Position numbers and translations under genes: made by a program
The notes under the pieces: generated by a model
Seen by the model: only the letters and a program-made list of their open reading frames with translations
The model's database searches: none
Told to the model about the DNA's origin: nothing
Part shown: piece after piece, positions 1-7,809 of the stretch
How the letters are laid out: each line of letters starts with the position of its first letter
Numbering within the stretch: the stretch's first letter is position 1
Source of the DNA: Bacteroidales bacterium
GTDB lineage: Bacteria; Bacteroidota; Bacteroidia; Bacteroidales; GCA-2748055
Reading direction: 5' to 3'
Length of the DNA stretch: 16,730 nucleotides
NCBI GenBank assembly: GCA_029934875.1
Contig: JAOZLK010000025.1
Span: 1-16,730, forward strand

Positions 1-166
1 TACCCAGCAGCAGGTTTTCCCCTATGAAAAGATGAAAACATCCATCATAAATCTCCTGCCCCAGGATGAGATTAAAAAGCGTGGGGTAAGACTGCTTGGC
101 GCAACAATGTCAAACTTCCATATCAAAGGACAGAAGTCATCTGGACAAATGAAGATAGAGTTTTAA
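1..166 (+). CDS. dinB: DNA polymerase IV-like (Y-family), C-terminal fragment, 5' end outside window
   Basis: An open frame runs from base 2 to the TAA at 164-166 and gives 54 residues with no start codon, so this is the 3' end of a gene that begins upstream of the window. The peptide contains GVRLLGATMSNF, which matches the last beta strand of the little-finger domain of Y-family translesion polymerases, where a (V/I)RLLG-x-x-x-S(N/G) motif is usual. It then ends in a short basic tail (HIKGQKSSGQMKIEF). By family, the full protein would be an error-prone polymerase that bypasses lesions and is tethered to the sliding clamp. The catalytic palm is not visible here, so the call rests on this one motif and its position at the C-terminus. 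A UmuC-like relative is possible but less likely. Confidence 0.72.
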   Translation, partial: TQQQVFPYEKMKTSIINLLPQDEIKKRGVRLLGATMSNFHIKGQKSSGQMKIEF

Positions 167-325
167 TTGCCTTTTCAGCTTTTCGAATTTGCTAATAGAA
201 GGAAACTTCTTAATAATGCTGATATTGTCAGACCTAATCTGCCCCATCATGGATATACTGTCTATTCCTTTTCATCGCCTCAGCTGTTTTCGACTGGCTG
301 ATTAGCATCATAACAACATGACACC

Positions 326-1258
326 ATGATCAGGCTTCATGCATCACCTCTTCAGGGCTTTACTGATTTTCGTTTTCGCAATGCTTTCCAGAAATACTTT
401 GGGGGAATCGACCAATATATTGCCCCATATATACGGGTGAATGGAAAAATGGAGATCAAAGCTGCCAATGAGCGTGATATTTCTCCGGCAAATAATCAGT
501 CCCTTGATCTTATTCCACAGATTATTAGCAAAGATGCCAATGAGTTTTTGTTTGTGGCAAACCATGTTCAAAAACTTGGTTATGAAGAACTGAATTGGAA
601 TCTGGGATGTCCATATCCCATGGTTGCTAAGCGTGGCATGGGCTCAGGATTGTTGAGTATGCCTGAAAAGATTGATGAAATTCTATCCAGAATAAGTGCT
701 GAATCGGACATTCGGGTGTCGGTGAAGATGCGATTGGGATACGAAAGCCCGCAGGAGATATTTCAGGTATTGCCAGTGCTGGAGAAATACCAACTTGAAA
801 ATATTGCAATCCACCCCCGAATAGGGAAGCAGCTATATAAGGGAGAAGTAGATTTAAAAACCTTTGAAAACTGTATCGGGCAAAGCAGGCATACCATTTT
901 TTATAATGGCGATATTACTTCAGTCCAACGCTTTCGGGAAATATATGATCAATTTCCTGGCATCAAGCATTGGATGATTGGGCGGGGACTGATTGCCGAC
1001 CCTTTTTTACCTGCCATGATAAAAGCTGATTGTCCTAGCTACCCGGAAAATCGCCAAGAAGTATTCAAGGCTTTTCACGACACTCTATTTTCTTCATACG
1101 AAGAAGCTTTATCGGGTCCCAAACATCTTCTGATGAAAATGTATTACTTCTGGGAGTACTTTATTCACTCTTTTCCAAATTCGGGGAAAAGTCTTAAGAA
1201 AATTAAGAAAGCTCAAAATATAAATGCATACAGGGAAGCGACTAAGCAAATATTATAA
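326..1258 (+). CDS. tRNA-dihydrouridine synthase family protein (DusC-like size)
   Basis: This 310-residue cytoplasmic FMN enzyme should reduce specific uridines in the D-loop of tRNA to dihydrouridine using NADPH. The TIM-barrel landmarks are in order: ASPLQGFTD near the N-terminus (residues 6-14, in place of APM-G-TD), the catalytic-loop motif NLGCPYPMV (92-100) with Cys95 as general acid, VKMRLG (133-138), IHPRIGKQLYKG (162-173), NGDI (194-197) and IGRGLIADP (218-226), which holds the phosphate of FMN. The C-terminal 80 residues match the helical tRNA-recognition domain in length. Overall length and the tail resemble E. coli DusC more than DusA or DusB, but the substrate uridine cannot be assigned from this. 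The ATG at 326 puts the barrel start right at the N-terminus, and no Shine-Dalgarno is present, as is usual in the phylum. It lies 159 bp after the polymerase fragment and may or may not be cotranscribed. Confidence 0.9.
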   Translation: MIRLHASPLQGFTDFRFRNAFQKYFGGIDQYIAPYIRVNGKMEIKAANERDISPANNQSLDLIPQIISKDANEFLFVANHVQKLGYEELNWNLGCPYPMVAKRGMGSGLLSMPEKIDEILSRISAESDIRVSVKMRLGYESPQEIFQVLPVLEKYQLENIAIHPRIGKQLYKGEVDLKTFENCIGQSRHTIFYNGDITSVQRFREIYDQFPGIKHWMIGRGLIADPFLPAMIKADCPSYPENRQEVFKAFHDTLFSSYEEALSGPKHLLMKMYYFWEYFIHSFPNSGKSLKKIKKAQNINAYREATKQIL

Positions 1259-1478
1259 TCTTTGGTAGTTCTTACCATAAGCTCATGCGACAATCGACAG
1301 CCTGTCGGCCCGACTATCCTACAAGAATCTGAACACCTGGATAAATAAATTGAAGGACTGCCGATCTAATAGCGGGCCCGAAAGATTCTTATTTTCATTT
1401 TCTTGAACTAGATTAAGATTTATTATTTAGAATCATTCTATCTTTGCATTGAAAGCTGTTTCATGAAAGGTAGCTAAT
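1259..1478. other. 220-bp intergenic region with several inverted repeats
   Basis: This non-coding gap separates the dihydrouridine synthase from the flavin oxidoreductase. It contains a 13-bp dyad CGACAG-C-CTGTCG (1295-1307), a GC-rich palindrome CGGGCCCG (1373-1380), and an exact 8-bp inverted repeat AAGAATCT (1323-1330) with AGATTCTT (1383-1390) that encloses the stretch between them. A 5-bp TGGTA/TACCA hairpin (1263-1277) sits right after the upstream stop codon. The right half is A/T rich and carries the promoter annotated separately. None of the dyads is followed by a T-tract, so no intrinsic terminator is claimed. They could be operators, a folded leader or chance. Confidence 0.4.
1439..1446 (+). 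promoter_or_regulatory. Bacteroidota-type -7 promoter element for the flavin oxidoreductase
   Basis: TATCTTTG followed by CA matches the TAnnTTTG -7 element used by the primary sigma factor of Bacteroidota. It lies 32 bp before the ATG at 1479, which would give a leader of roughly 25 nt. No clear TTTG -33 box is seen at the usual spacing, although the stretch upstream is A/T rich. The call rests on the -7 match and its position. Confidence 0.5.
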
Positions 1479-2504
1479 ATGGAAATAGGAATAGATAGTT
1501 TTGCAGGTGCACCCATCAGTAATGACAGGGACAGAAACCTTGACAACGCAGTGGCTCTGGCTGAGTTACTGGAAAGAATTGAATTGGCCGATAGTTCTGG
1601 TCTTGATTCATTTGGCATAGGTGAGCACTACCGCAAGGAATTTCTGGATTCTGCCCCCATTGTAATTCTTGCGGCAGCAGCTGCACGTACAACACGAATC
1701 AGGCTAAGTAGCGCAGTTACCGTATTAAGTGCTGCAGATCCGGTCAGGGCATTTCAAAACTTTGCTACACTCGACTTAATCTCAATGGGACGTAGCGAAA
1801 TGGTTGTAGGACGTGGTTCCTTTACGGACTCGTTTCCGCTGTTCGGACTGAAACTCAATGATTATGACGAGTTGTTTTCTGAGAAGCTGGACTTGCTGCT
1901 AAGCTTACGTAAGCATGAAGTGGTCAACTGGTCAGGAAAGTTTCGTCCCGCGCTCAAGGAGCAGGCCATATTCCCCAGGCCCCTGCAAAAAACGCTTCCT
2001 GTCTGGCTTGGTGTGGGTGGAACGCCAGCTTCATTTAAGCGTGCAGGAAAACTGGGGCTACCCCTCATGTTGGCAGTAATTGGTGGTAACACCCACCGAT
2101 TCCGGCCCCTTGTGGACATGTACCGGCAGGCAGGGCTTGAGGCCGGCCACTCTCCGGAAGACCTGAAGGTAGGCCTCCATTCCCTCGGATATGTGGCCCC
2201 CGAAAGCAAGGAGGCTCTTGATGCCTATTACCCGGGTTACGCCGAAACCTTTACACGAATTGGTAAAGAGCGAGGCTGGCCACCTGTGACCCGATCTCAC
2301 TTCGATTCCCAGGCAGGCCCATTGGGAGCCCTGGTGCTTGGCAGTCCAATAGAGGTGGCAGATAAAATACTTCGGCACAGCGAAGCATTGGGTGGTATTT
2401 CAAGGTTTACTTTTCAGATGGATAATGCAGGCCTGACCCACGCTCAGCTCATGCAATCAATTGATCTAATTGGTACGCAGGTCATGCCACTCATTCACGA
2501 CTAA
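1479..2504 (+). CDS. LLM class flavin-dependent oxidoreductase (luciferase-like monooxygenase)
   Basis: This 341-residue soluble protein belongs to the bacterial luciferase-like superfamily: FMN- or F420-dependent TIM-barrel oxidoreductases. The landmarks are FGIGEHYRKEF (45-55), where LLM proteins have a G-x-x-EH motif after strand 2, then APIVILAAAAARTTRIRLSSAVTVL broadly across 59-83, SAADPVR (84-90) and VVGRGS (109-114), a flavin phosphate-binding region. LPVWLGVGGTPAS lies in the middle of the protein. The length and motif set fit the subgroup often annotated as probable oxidoreductase of the LLM family (2I7G type). The substrate is unknown and the gene is not obviously linked to its neighbours. 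The ATG at 1479 is preceded by a promoter. Its TAA overlaps the TAG of the convergent GH43 gene by four bases, so the two transcripts must end inside each other. Confidence 0.88.
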   Translation: MEIGIDSFAGAPISNDRDRNLDNAVALAELLERIELADSSGLDSFGIGEHYRKEFLDSAPIVILAAAAARTTRIRLSSAVTVLSAADPVRAFQNFATLDLISMGRSEMVVGRGSFTDSFPLFGLKLNDYDELFSEKLDLLLSLRKHEVVNWSGKFRPALKEQAIFPRPLQKTLPVWLGVGGTPASFKRAGKLGLPLMLAVIGGNTHRFRPLVDMYRQAGLEAGHSPEDLKVGLHSLGYVAPESKEALDAYYPGYAETFTRIGKERGWPPVTRSHFDSQAGPLGALVLGSPIEVADKILRHSEALGGISRFTFQMDNAGLTHAQLMQSIDLIGTQVMPLIHD

Positions 2505-3469
2505 GCAGTACCCTCTATTGTTTTTATACTTCCATCTTCGTTATATTCAAGCTCAATCACCTTCAGGCTTCTTAACCAGGTTCTGCCACCTGAAGGCACA
2601 CTGTCGTGATGGAAAAGATACCATTTCCCCTTATACTCACAGATGGAGTGGTGGGTGGTCCAACCAAGCACAGGAGTTAAAATCACACCCTGGTAAGTAA
2701 AGGGCCCATAAGGGTTGTCGCCGGTAGCATAACAGAGCAAATGGGTATTCCCGGTAGAATACGAAAAATAATACTTTCCCTTATACTTGTGCATCCAGGA
2801 GGCTTCGAAAAATCTGCGCTCATGATCCCCGGCAGAAAGGGGCTTCCCATCTTCATCCAGTATAAGCACATCCCTGGGCTCTTCGGAAAACCCTAGCATA
2901 TCATCATTAAGCAAAGCTACCTTTGCACAAAGTGCAGAATCTTGATCATCAGGCTCTTCTCCACATTCCTGTGCCCTGTTGGTCCTGTATCGCTGCAACT
3001 GTCCTCCCCAGAGACCCCCGAAATACATGTATTGCTTTCCATCTTCATCTTCAAATACAGCCGGATCGATGCTGTAGCTTCCGATGATGGGATGATCCTG
3101 TGGGACAAAAGGACCCTCGGGTCTGTCACTGATGGCAACTCCGATTCTGAATATATCGGTCTTGTCCTTGGCGGGAAAATAGAGGTAGTACTTCCCGTTT
3201 TTGAATGCTGCGTCGGTATCCCACATTTGCCGACCTGCCCAGGGGACATCCTTAATGTCCAGAGACACACCATGGTCAGTGACCTCTCCATCCACAGAAT
3301 CCATCGACAGGACATGATAATCCTTCATGTCAAAATGATCACCATTATCGTTTTCCGGTATTCCCGATTCTATGTCATGGGATGGATAGATGTAAAGTCG
3401 CCCCTTAAAAACGTGTGCAGCCGCATCGGCCGTGTAAATATGATCTACCAGGTACCTAGCTTTCTTCAT
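2501..3469 (-). CDS. Glycoside hydrolase family 43 protein (beta-xylosidase / exo-xylanase / arabinofuranosidase)
   Basis: This 322-residue five-bladed beta-propeller has no signal peptide, so it should act in the cytoplasm on imported xylo- or arabinoxylo-oligosaccharides. The three GH43 acidic residues can be placed: Asp15 in YTADAAAHVF (general base), Asp135 in YSIDPAVFED (pKa modulator and orientation residue) and Glu222 in RRFFEASWMHKY (general acid). Blade-like strands such as GKYYLYFPAKD, GKQYMYFGG, GKYYFSYS and GKWYLFHHD recur along the chain. It is the last gene of the minus-strand operon, and its ATG lies 14 bp inside the 3' end of the GH10 gene, which suggests translational coupling. 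Gene order and size agree with the XynB enzymes of Prevotella xylan clusters. Whether xylose or arabinose is released cannot be decided from sequence alone. Confidence 0.92.
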   Translation of the reverse strand: MKKARYLVDHIYTADAAAHVFKGRLYIYPSHDIESGIPENDNGDHFDMKDYHVLSMDSVDGEVTDHGVSLDIKDVPWAGRQMWDTDAAFKNGKYYLYFPAKDKTDIFRIGVAISDRPEGPFVPQDHPIIGSYSIDPAVFEDEDGKQYMYFGGLWGGQLQRYRTNRAQECGEEPDDQDSALCAKVALLNDDMLGFSEEPRDVLILDEDGKPLSAGDHERRFFEASWMHKYKGKYYFSYSTGNTHLLCYATGDNPYGPFTYQGVILTPVLGWTTHHSICEYKGKWYLFHHDSVPSGGRTWLRSLKVIELEYNEDGSIKTIEGTA

Positions 3470-4595
3470 TGTTTGCGGCTTTTATGATCGACCCAACTAC
3501 CGGTTTCGGCATATACTCCCTGTCAAAAAGTAGTGGGTAATTGGTCCTTCCCCTTACGGGCCAGTCGTTTTTCCATGAGTGCAGGTCAGTAAGACCCCAG
3601 GTAGTAACACGCTTAATCTTGTCGGAGTGCTTGAGGAAAATTTCAAGTAAATCCAGGTACTTATCGTGCAGGGCCACACTGACAGAATCGGGAAGCCCCT
3701 CAGTATAGGGATTCAAAGATTGCTTGTATTCAAAACTTGCGCTTACTTCGGCGCCGACACTCGGATCGGGATTTGGTAAAACCGTAACATCCAGTTCTGT
3801 AATATGGACATCCGCCCCGGCCTCTGCATAGGCAATGATACTCTTTTCCAGTTGCGCCCTGGAGGGGTAATCCAATCCGAAGTGGGCCTGCATACCAACA
3901 CCATCAATCCTTACTCCTTTCGATCTGAGATCGGTAACAAGTTCTATCGCAGCTTCCCTTCTCCCCTTATGGTACATCGAGTAGTCGTTATAAAGTAATT
4001 CCGCATCCGGATCCGCCTCGTTGGCAAATTTGAAGGCAAGTTCCATATATTCTTCACCAATGATCTGGTAGAATTTAGTCTTACGCCAGGAACCATCATT
4101 TTCAAAGGCTTCATTCACCACATCCCAGCAGTCGACTTTACCATTGTAGCGCCCAACCACAGTGCTAATGTGAGTTTTCATTCTCTCAATCAGAACTTCC
4201 CTGCTCACATCATTCCCCTCATCATCTACGAAGAACCAGCGAGGGGCCTGTGAATGCCAGATAAGGCAGTGCCCTACGGTGTAAAGATCATTCTGGCTTG
4301 CAAATTCAATAAATTTATCCGCCAAAGCGAATTCAAATTCCCCCTCCTTTGGCTGGATGAGTCCGCTTTTCATACAGTTCTCAGCCACAACAGAATTAAA
4401 CTGTTTGCGAATAAGGTCTAATGATGCCGTGTCACTGCCATCAATCTGGGCCTCATTCATGGCAGTTCCAATAAGGAATTTCCCCTCGAGGGCGTCCTTC
4501 AATCCTTCTTCGGAAGTATCCGGAGTAGTACAAGCAGCGCTTAAAACTAAGGTTGCAATAAAAAGCCAGCTTCTAAAATTTGTTGGGTTCATCAT
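3456..4595 (-). CDS. GH10 endo-1,4-beta-xylanase, predicted lipoprotein
   Basis: This 379-residue retaining endoxylanase should cut the beta-1,4-xylan backbone. The N-terminus has a short basic region, a hydrophobic stretch and the lipobox LSAAC with Cys22, so it should be lipid-anchored in the envelope after type II signal peptidase cleavage. Nothing visible decides between periplasmic and surface exposure. The GH10 (alpha/beta)8 barrel covers about residues 33-375. Clear markers are HCLIWHSQ (109-116), WDVVNEAF (157-164) with Glu162 as acid/base, GVGMQAHF (232-239), ITELDV (265-270) with Glu267 as nucleophile, and VTTWGLTD near the end. There is no carbohydrate-binding module. The size is that of a single-domain GH10. 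It lies 18 bp downstream of the symporter gene and overlaps the GH43 gene, so it is the middle gene of the operon. The second Met is an equally possible start and makes no functional difference. Confidence 0.95.
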   Translation of the reverse strand: MMNPTNFRSWLFIATLVLSAACTTPDTSEEGLKDALEGKFLIGTAMNEAQIDGSDTASLDLIRKQFNSVVAENCMKSGLIQPKEGEFEFALADKFIEFASQNDLYTVGHCLIWHSQAPRWFFVDDEGNDVSREVLIERMKTHISTVVGRYNGKVDCWDVVNEAFENDGSWRKTKFYQIIGEEYMELAFKFANEADPDAELLYNDYSMYHKGRREAAIELVTDLRSKGVRIDGVGMQAHFGLDYPSRAQLEKSIIAYAEAGADVHITELDVTVLPNPDPSVGAEVSASFEYKQSLNPYTEGLPDSVSVALHDKYLDLLEIFLKHSDKIKRVTTWGLTDLHSWKNDWPVRGRTNYPLLFDREYMPKPVVGSIIKAANNEES

Positions 4596-4613
4596 GATAT
4601 TTTTTTGTTATGA

Positions 4614-6092
4614 TTATCTGTTCGTATCAGTTTTTCTTCTTTCACTCAGTTCTTTTTCTAACTGAACTTCTGTCTTCTTATCAATTGTATAGAAGAAAAG
4701 GCAGCTAAAACCAATCATGAAGGTTACGGTTGGGAATACACTCATCATTAATTTGATCCCATTGAGCACCTCGGGTGTCTGAACTGCAGCACTTTCTTCA
4801 TATCCAAATCCACCCAGGAGGCCGGCCACCAGGGCTCCTCCTATACTCAGACCGGCCTTCAGTCCGAAGATCATGGCGGAAAAAATGATGGCTGTTGCCC
4901 GCCGGTTATTTTTCCATTCCGAATAGTCTGCAACATCGGCAATCATGGCCCATAAAAGCGGGATGGTCAGGCCATAAAAGAAGCCATGCAGTACCTGGGT
5001 GAAAAATACAAGGGCGATGGATTCAGGCTTATAAAATACAAAGACCAGAAGACAAAGAGCGGAAAGGAAGAGACCTGCTCCGAATACATCTCTTTTTCCA
5101 AACCTGTCGGCCAGCTTTTTCGAAAACATAATGCCCACGATCATAAATATGATTCCTCCGGCATTGAATAAACTGAAACCGGAAGTGGGTGCATCTTCGG
5201 GCCACTGGAATCCATGCATGCCCATTCTTGTAAACATATTATTCAGGCCATCAATAAAACCATTGAATCCGATATCGTTCAGAAAGGCCACAAGGTGTGC
5301 TTCGCTTAAGTAGTTTTCAAAGTAATATACATAGGTCCCCCCTTTGAGCGCAAGCGTAATAAATATAACGATGGTAAGGACCAGCATGGCAATCCATGGC
5401 TTGTTCCTGACAAGGTCCCCCAGGTCCTCCCTGATACTTGATTTTTGCTCAGGTTTGGGGATAACCCGCTCCCGTGTAGTAAGAAAAGTGATGATGAAAA
5501 ACACAACCCCTACCCCGGCAAATATGGCCATTGTTGTTTCGAAACCTTTGGTTTGATCTCCATCTCCAAGGATGAGGACAAGTGGCAATAAAAGCACCTG
5601 CACAATAAATTGCGCAACCATCACTGCCACAAAACGATAAGAAGAAATACTGTTTCGTTCTGCAATATTTCCAGTCAGTACGCCACTCAGGGAGGCATAG
5701 GGTAAATTATTGGCAGAATAAACAAGTACAAGGAGAAAATAGGTAATCAGTGCATAAGCGATTTTTCCCTTTTCACCGAAATCAGGTGTACTGAATGCCA
5801 GGATGGCCATTATACCAAAGGGTAATGCTGTCCAGAGAATCCAGGGACGGAATTTCCCCCAGCGGGTGCTGGTCCGATCGGCAATCACTCCCATAATGGG
5901 ATTGAAGAACGCCCCGGCCATACCCCCGGCGAAAATGATCCCTGAGGCTGCTGCAGGTGGTATTTTGTATACATCTGTGTAAAAGAATGCCAGGAAGGTC
6001 ATTAAGGTCTGGAAAATAAGATTGGCGGATAAATCACCAAGGCTATACCCGATCTTTTCCCTTACTGATAGTTTAACGTTAGAGTCTGTCAT
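4614..6092 (-). CDS. GPH-family (glycoside-pentoside-hexuronide) cation symporter, MFS fold
   Basis: This 492-residue, 12-helix inner-membrane transporter belongs to the MelB/XynP/XylP family, which brings in oligo- or monosaccharides with H+ or Na+. Diagnostic motifs are GYSLGD (15-20) at the start of helix 1 and the cytoplasmic loop DRTSTRWGKFRPWIL (72-86) between helices 2 and 3. NNLPYASLSG (128-137) and LLWAMIADVADYSEWK in the C-terminal half are also typical. A stretch of about 40 residues (262-305), amphipathic and rich in F, G and N, separates two helices of the C-terminal half and is longer than in the Gram-positive XynP type. As first gene of an operon with GH10 and GH43 genes, its cargo is most likely xylo-oligosaccharides. 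This assignment comes from context. A -7 promoter element lies just upstream. Confidence 0.92.
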   Translation of the reverse strand: MTDSNVKLSVREKIGYSLGDLSANLIFQTLMTFLAFFYTDVYKIPPAAASGIIFAGGMAGAFFNPIMGVIADRTSTRWGKFRPWILWTALPFGIMAILAFSTPDFGEKGKIAYALITYFLLVLVYSANNLPYASLSGVLTGNIAERNSISSYRFVAVMVAQFIVQVLLLPLVLILGDGDQTKGFETTMAIFAGVGVVFFIITFLTTRERVIPKPEQKSSIREDLGDLVRNKPWIAMLVLTIVIFITLALKGGTYVYYFENYLSEAHLVAFLNDIGFNGFIDGLNNMFTRMGMHGFQWPEDAPTSGFSLFNAGGIIFMIVGIMFSKKLADRFGKRDVFGAGLFLSALCLLVFVFYKPESIALVFFTQVLHGFFYGLTIPLLWAMIADVADYSEWKNNRRATAIIFSAMIFGLKAGLSIGGALVAGLLGGFGYEESAAVQTPEVLNGIKLMMSVFPTVTFMIGFSCLFFYTIDKKTEVQLEKELSERRKTDTNR

Positions 6093-6120
6093 TAGTCATT
6101 GCTTGTGAATAGTATGAAAA

Positions 6121-6128
6121 CAAATCTA
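6121..6128 (-). promoter_or_regulatory. -7 promoter element of the xylan operon
   Basis: On the minus strand this reads TAGATTTG, an exact match to the Bacteroidota TAnnTTTG element. It is 28 bp upstream of the symporter ATG (6090-6092), giving a predicted leader of about 20-25 nt. No good -33 box is visible at 19-21 bp, which may indicate an activator-dependent promoter, as would suit an inducible sugar operon. This last point is inference. Confidence 0.45.
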
Positions 6129-6176
6129 ATACTTATTCCTAAATCCACTTTCCCGCGAGGCAGAAACTGGTTAAAA

Positions 6177-7799
6177 ATGAAGAAAAGCTTAACTTCGCGC
6201 TCAATGCACCCTTTTGTAAGAACCCGACATATTCTTATTGTACTAATAATTGGACTACCTGTCTTATTATCAGCACAGGTTGATTTTACTTCTTCCAATA
6301 TCCCCATCGTTGTTATTAATACCGACTCCATGGAGATCGTTGATGAATATCGCATTGTGGGCCAAATGGGGATCATCAATAATGGAGGAGGGATGAGGAA
6401 TTACATTACCGATCCTTTTAATGATTACTCAGGTAAAATAAATATCGAAATCAGAGGTTCTACATCTCAATCCTTTCCCAAAAAATCATATGGATTCGAA
6501 ACACAGGATGACAGTGGTGAGAATAGGAATGTTTCACTGATCAACCTGCCCGAGGAGAATGACTGGGTTCTTTATGCTCCCTACTCAGATAAAACTCTGT
6601 TAAGAAATATTCTATCATTCAGGCTTTCCCGGGAATTGGGACAATATGCGCCCAGAACAAAGTTGTGTGAATTAATACTGAATGGCGAATATCAGGGAGT
6701 CTATGTACTGATTGAAAAAATCAAAAGAGACCAGAACAGGGTAAATATTGCCAGGCTGAATCCGGAAGATATCAGTGGGGATGATTTAAGTGGGGGCTAC
6801 ATTATAAAAATTGACAAGCCAACAGGTAATTCCGGACCCACCTGGCGATCGGAATTAGGGGGCATATACTTTCAATATGAATACCCCAAATACGATGAGA
6901 TCGTACCCGAACAGAAAACTTATATCAAGAATTATCTGGATGATTTTGAACAGGCTTTGCTGGCCGACGATTATGCAGATCCGGACATCGGCTATCGAAA
7001 ATACATGGATGAGAATTCCTTTGTCGATTTCTTCATTATTAATGAACTCACGAAGAATGTGGATGGATATATGCTAAGTACTTTCTTTTATAAAGATAAA
7101 GAGAGCAATGGCGGGAAGCTTAACATGGGGCCTATCTGGGACTTCAACCTGGCGTTTGGAAATGCAGATTATCGGGAGGGTAATTATACTAATGGATTTC
7201 AGCTTAGCATTAATGACGTTCCATGGTGGTGGGATAGAATTTTGCAGGATACAACATTTACGGATCATATTCAGGAAAAGTGGTGTAATATCAGGGAAAC
7301 GCAGTATAGTGATGGGGCAATCATTTCAATTATAGATTCTTTATCATTGCTTCTGGAGGAGGCCCAGGAGAGGAATTTTGCAAAATGGGATATCCTGGGA
7401 AGAAAGATATGGCCAAACTATTATGTTGGGCAATCTTTTGAGGATGAGGTGGGTTTCCTTAAAAACTGGACCTCAAAAAGACTTAAATGGCTCGACGACA
7501 GTCAGTATTGCACCAATGAAAGGAATGAAATCCCTCCGGACCTTGAGACGAAAGTTTATCCGAATCCATTCAGCTCTTTCTTTTATTATGATTTTGCCTT
7601 GAACAAACCCGGCAATATCTCACTGACGCTTTATGATCTTAAGGGGGCCCAGGTTTCCACTATTGTTGATGAGGTCTACTATTCAGCTGGCTCTTACTCC
7701 ATCAATTGGCAAAGCCCGGAAATCCCCGCTTCAATTTACGTTCTTATTTTGAGAATTGACGGTGAAATCGTTTCAGTACAGAAACTTGTGAAGCTGTAA
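6177..7799 (+). CDS. CotH kinase-fold protein with T9SS C-terminal sorting domain
   Basis: This is an exported protein of about 540 residues. CotH proteins of Bacillus have an atypical protein-kinase fold and phosphorylate spore-coat proteins. Roles in Bacteroidota are not established. The signal peptide ends at LLSA|Q (cleavage near residue 33). The CotH domain spans about 88-435 with RGSTSQSFPKKSYGFE (93-108), EEND-W-LYAPYSDKTLLRN, GEYQGVYVLIEKIKRD (170-185), KNVDGYMLSTFFYKD (293-307) and GPIWDFNLAFGN (318-329), the usual WDF-core motif. Residues 459-540 (VYPNPF onward, ending VSVQKLVKL) form a type A T9SS sorting tail, so the protein should be secreted or surface-attached. I chose the ATG at 6177 because it gives a compact signal peptide. 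The frame stays open back to a TTG at 6099, an ATG lies at 6114, and the ATG at 6204 gives an even tighter signal peptide. It is divergent from the xylan operon and converges on the DUF2490 gene with a 10-bp gap. Confidence 0.88.
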   Translation: MKKSLTSRSMHPFVRTRHILIVLIIGLPVLLSAQVDFTSSNIPIVVINTDSMEIVDEYRIVGQMGIINNGGGMRNYITDPFNDYSGKINIEIRGSTSQSFPKKSYGFETQDDSGENRNVSLINLPEENDWVLYAPYSDKTLLRNILSFRLSRELGQYAPRTKLCELILNGEYQGVYVLIEKIKRDQNRVNIARLNPEDISGDDLSGGYIIKIDKPTGNSGPTWRSELGGIYFQYEYPKYDEIVPEQKTYIKNYLDDFEQALLADDYADPDIGYRKYMDENSFVDFFIINELTKNVDGYMLSTFFYKDKESNGGKLNMGPIWDFNLAFGNADYREGNYTNGFQLSINDVPWWWDRILQDTTFTDHIQEKWCNIRETQYSDGAIISIIDSLSLLLEEAQERNFAKWDILGRKIWPNYYVGQSFEDEVGFLKNWTSKRLKWLDDSQYCTNERNEIPPDLETKVYPNPFSSFFYYDFALNKPGNISLTLYDLKGAQVSTIVDEVYYSAGSYSINWQSPEIPASIYVLILRIDGEIVSVQKLVKL

Positions 7800-7809
7800 A
7801 ATCCTGCTC

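Noticed and set aside
197..210. AGAAG-GAAA-CTTCT hairpin after the polymerase fragment, considered as a terminator
   Set aside because: The stem is only 5 bp, A/T rich, and is followed by TTAATAA rather than a T-tract.
2942..3487. 181-codon open frame on the + strand
   Set aside because: It lies antisense inside the GH43 gene, whose catalytic residues and operon fit make it the real gene. The product has no recognisable domain.
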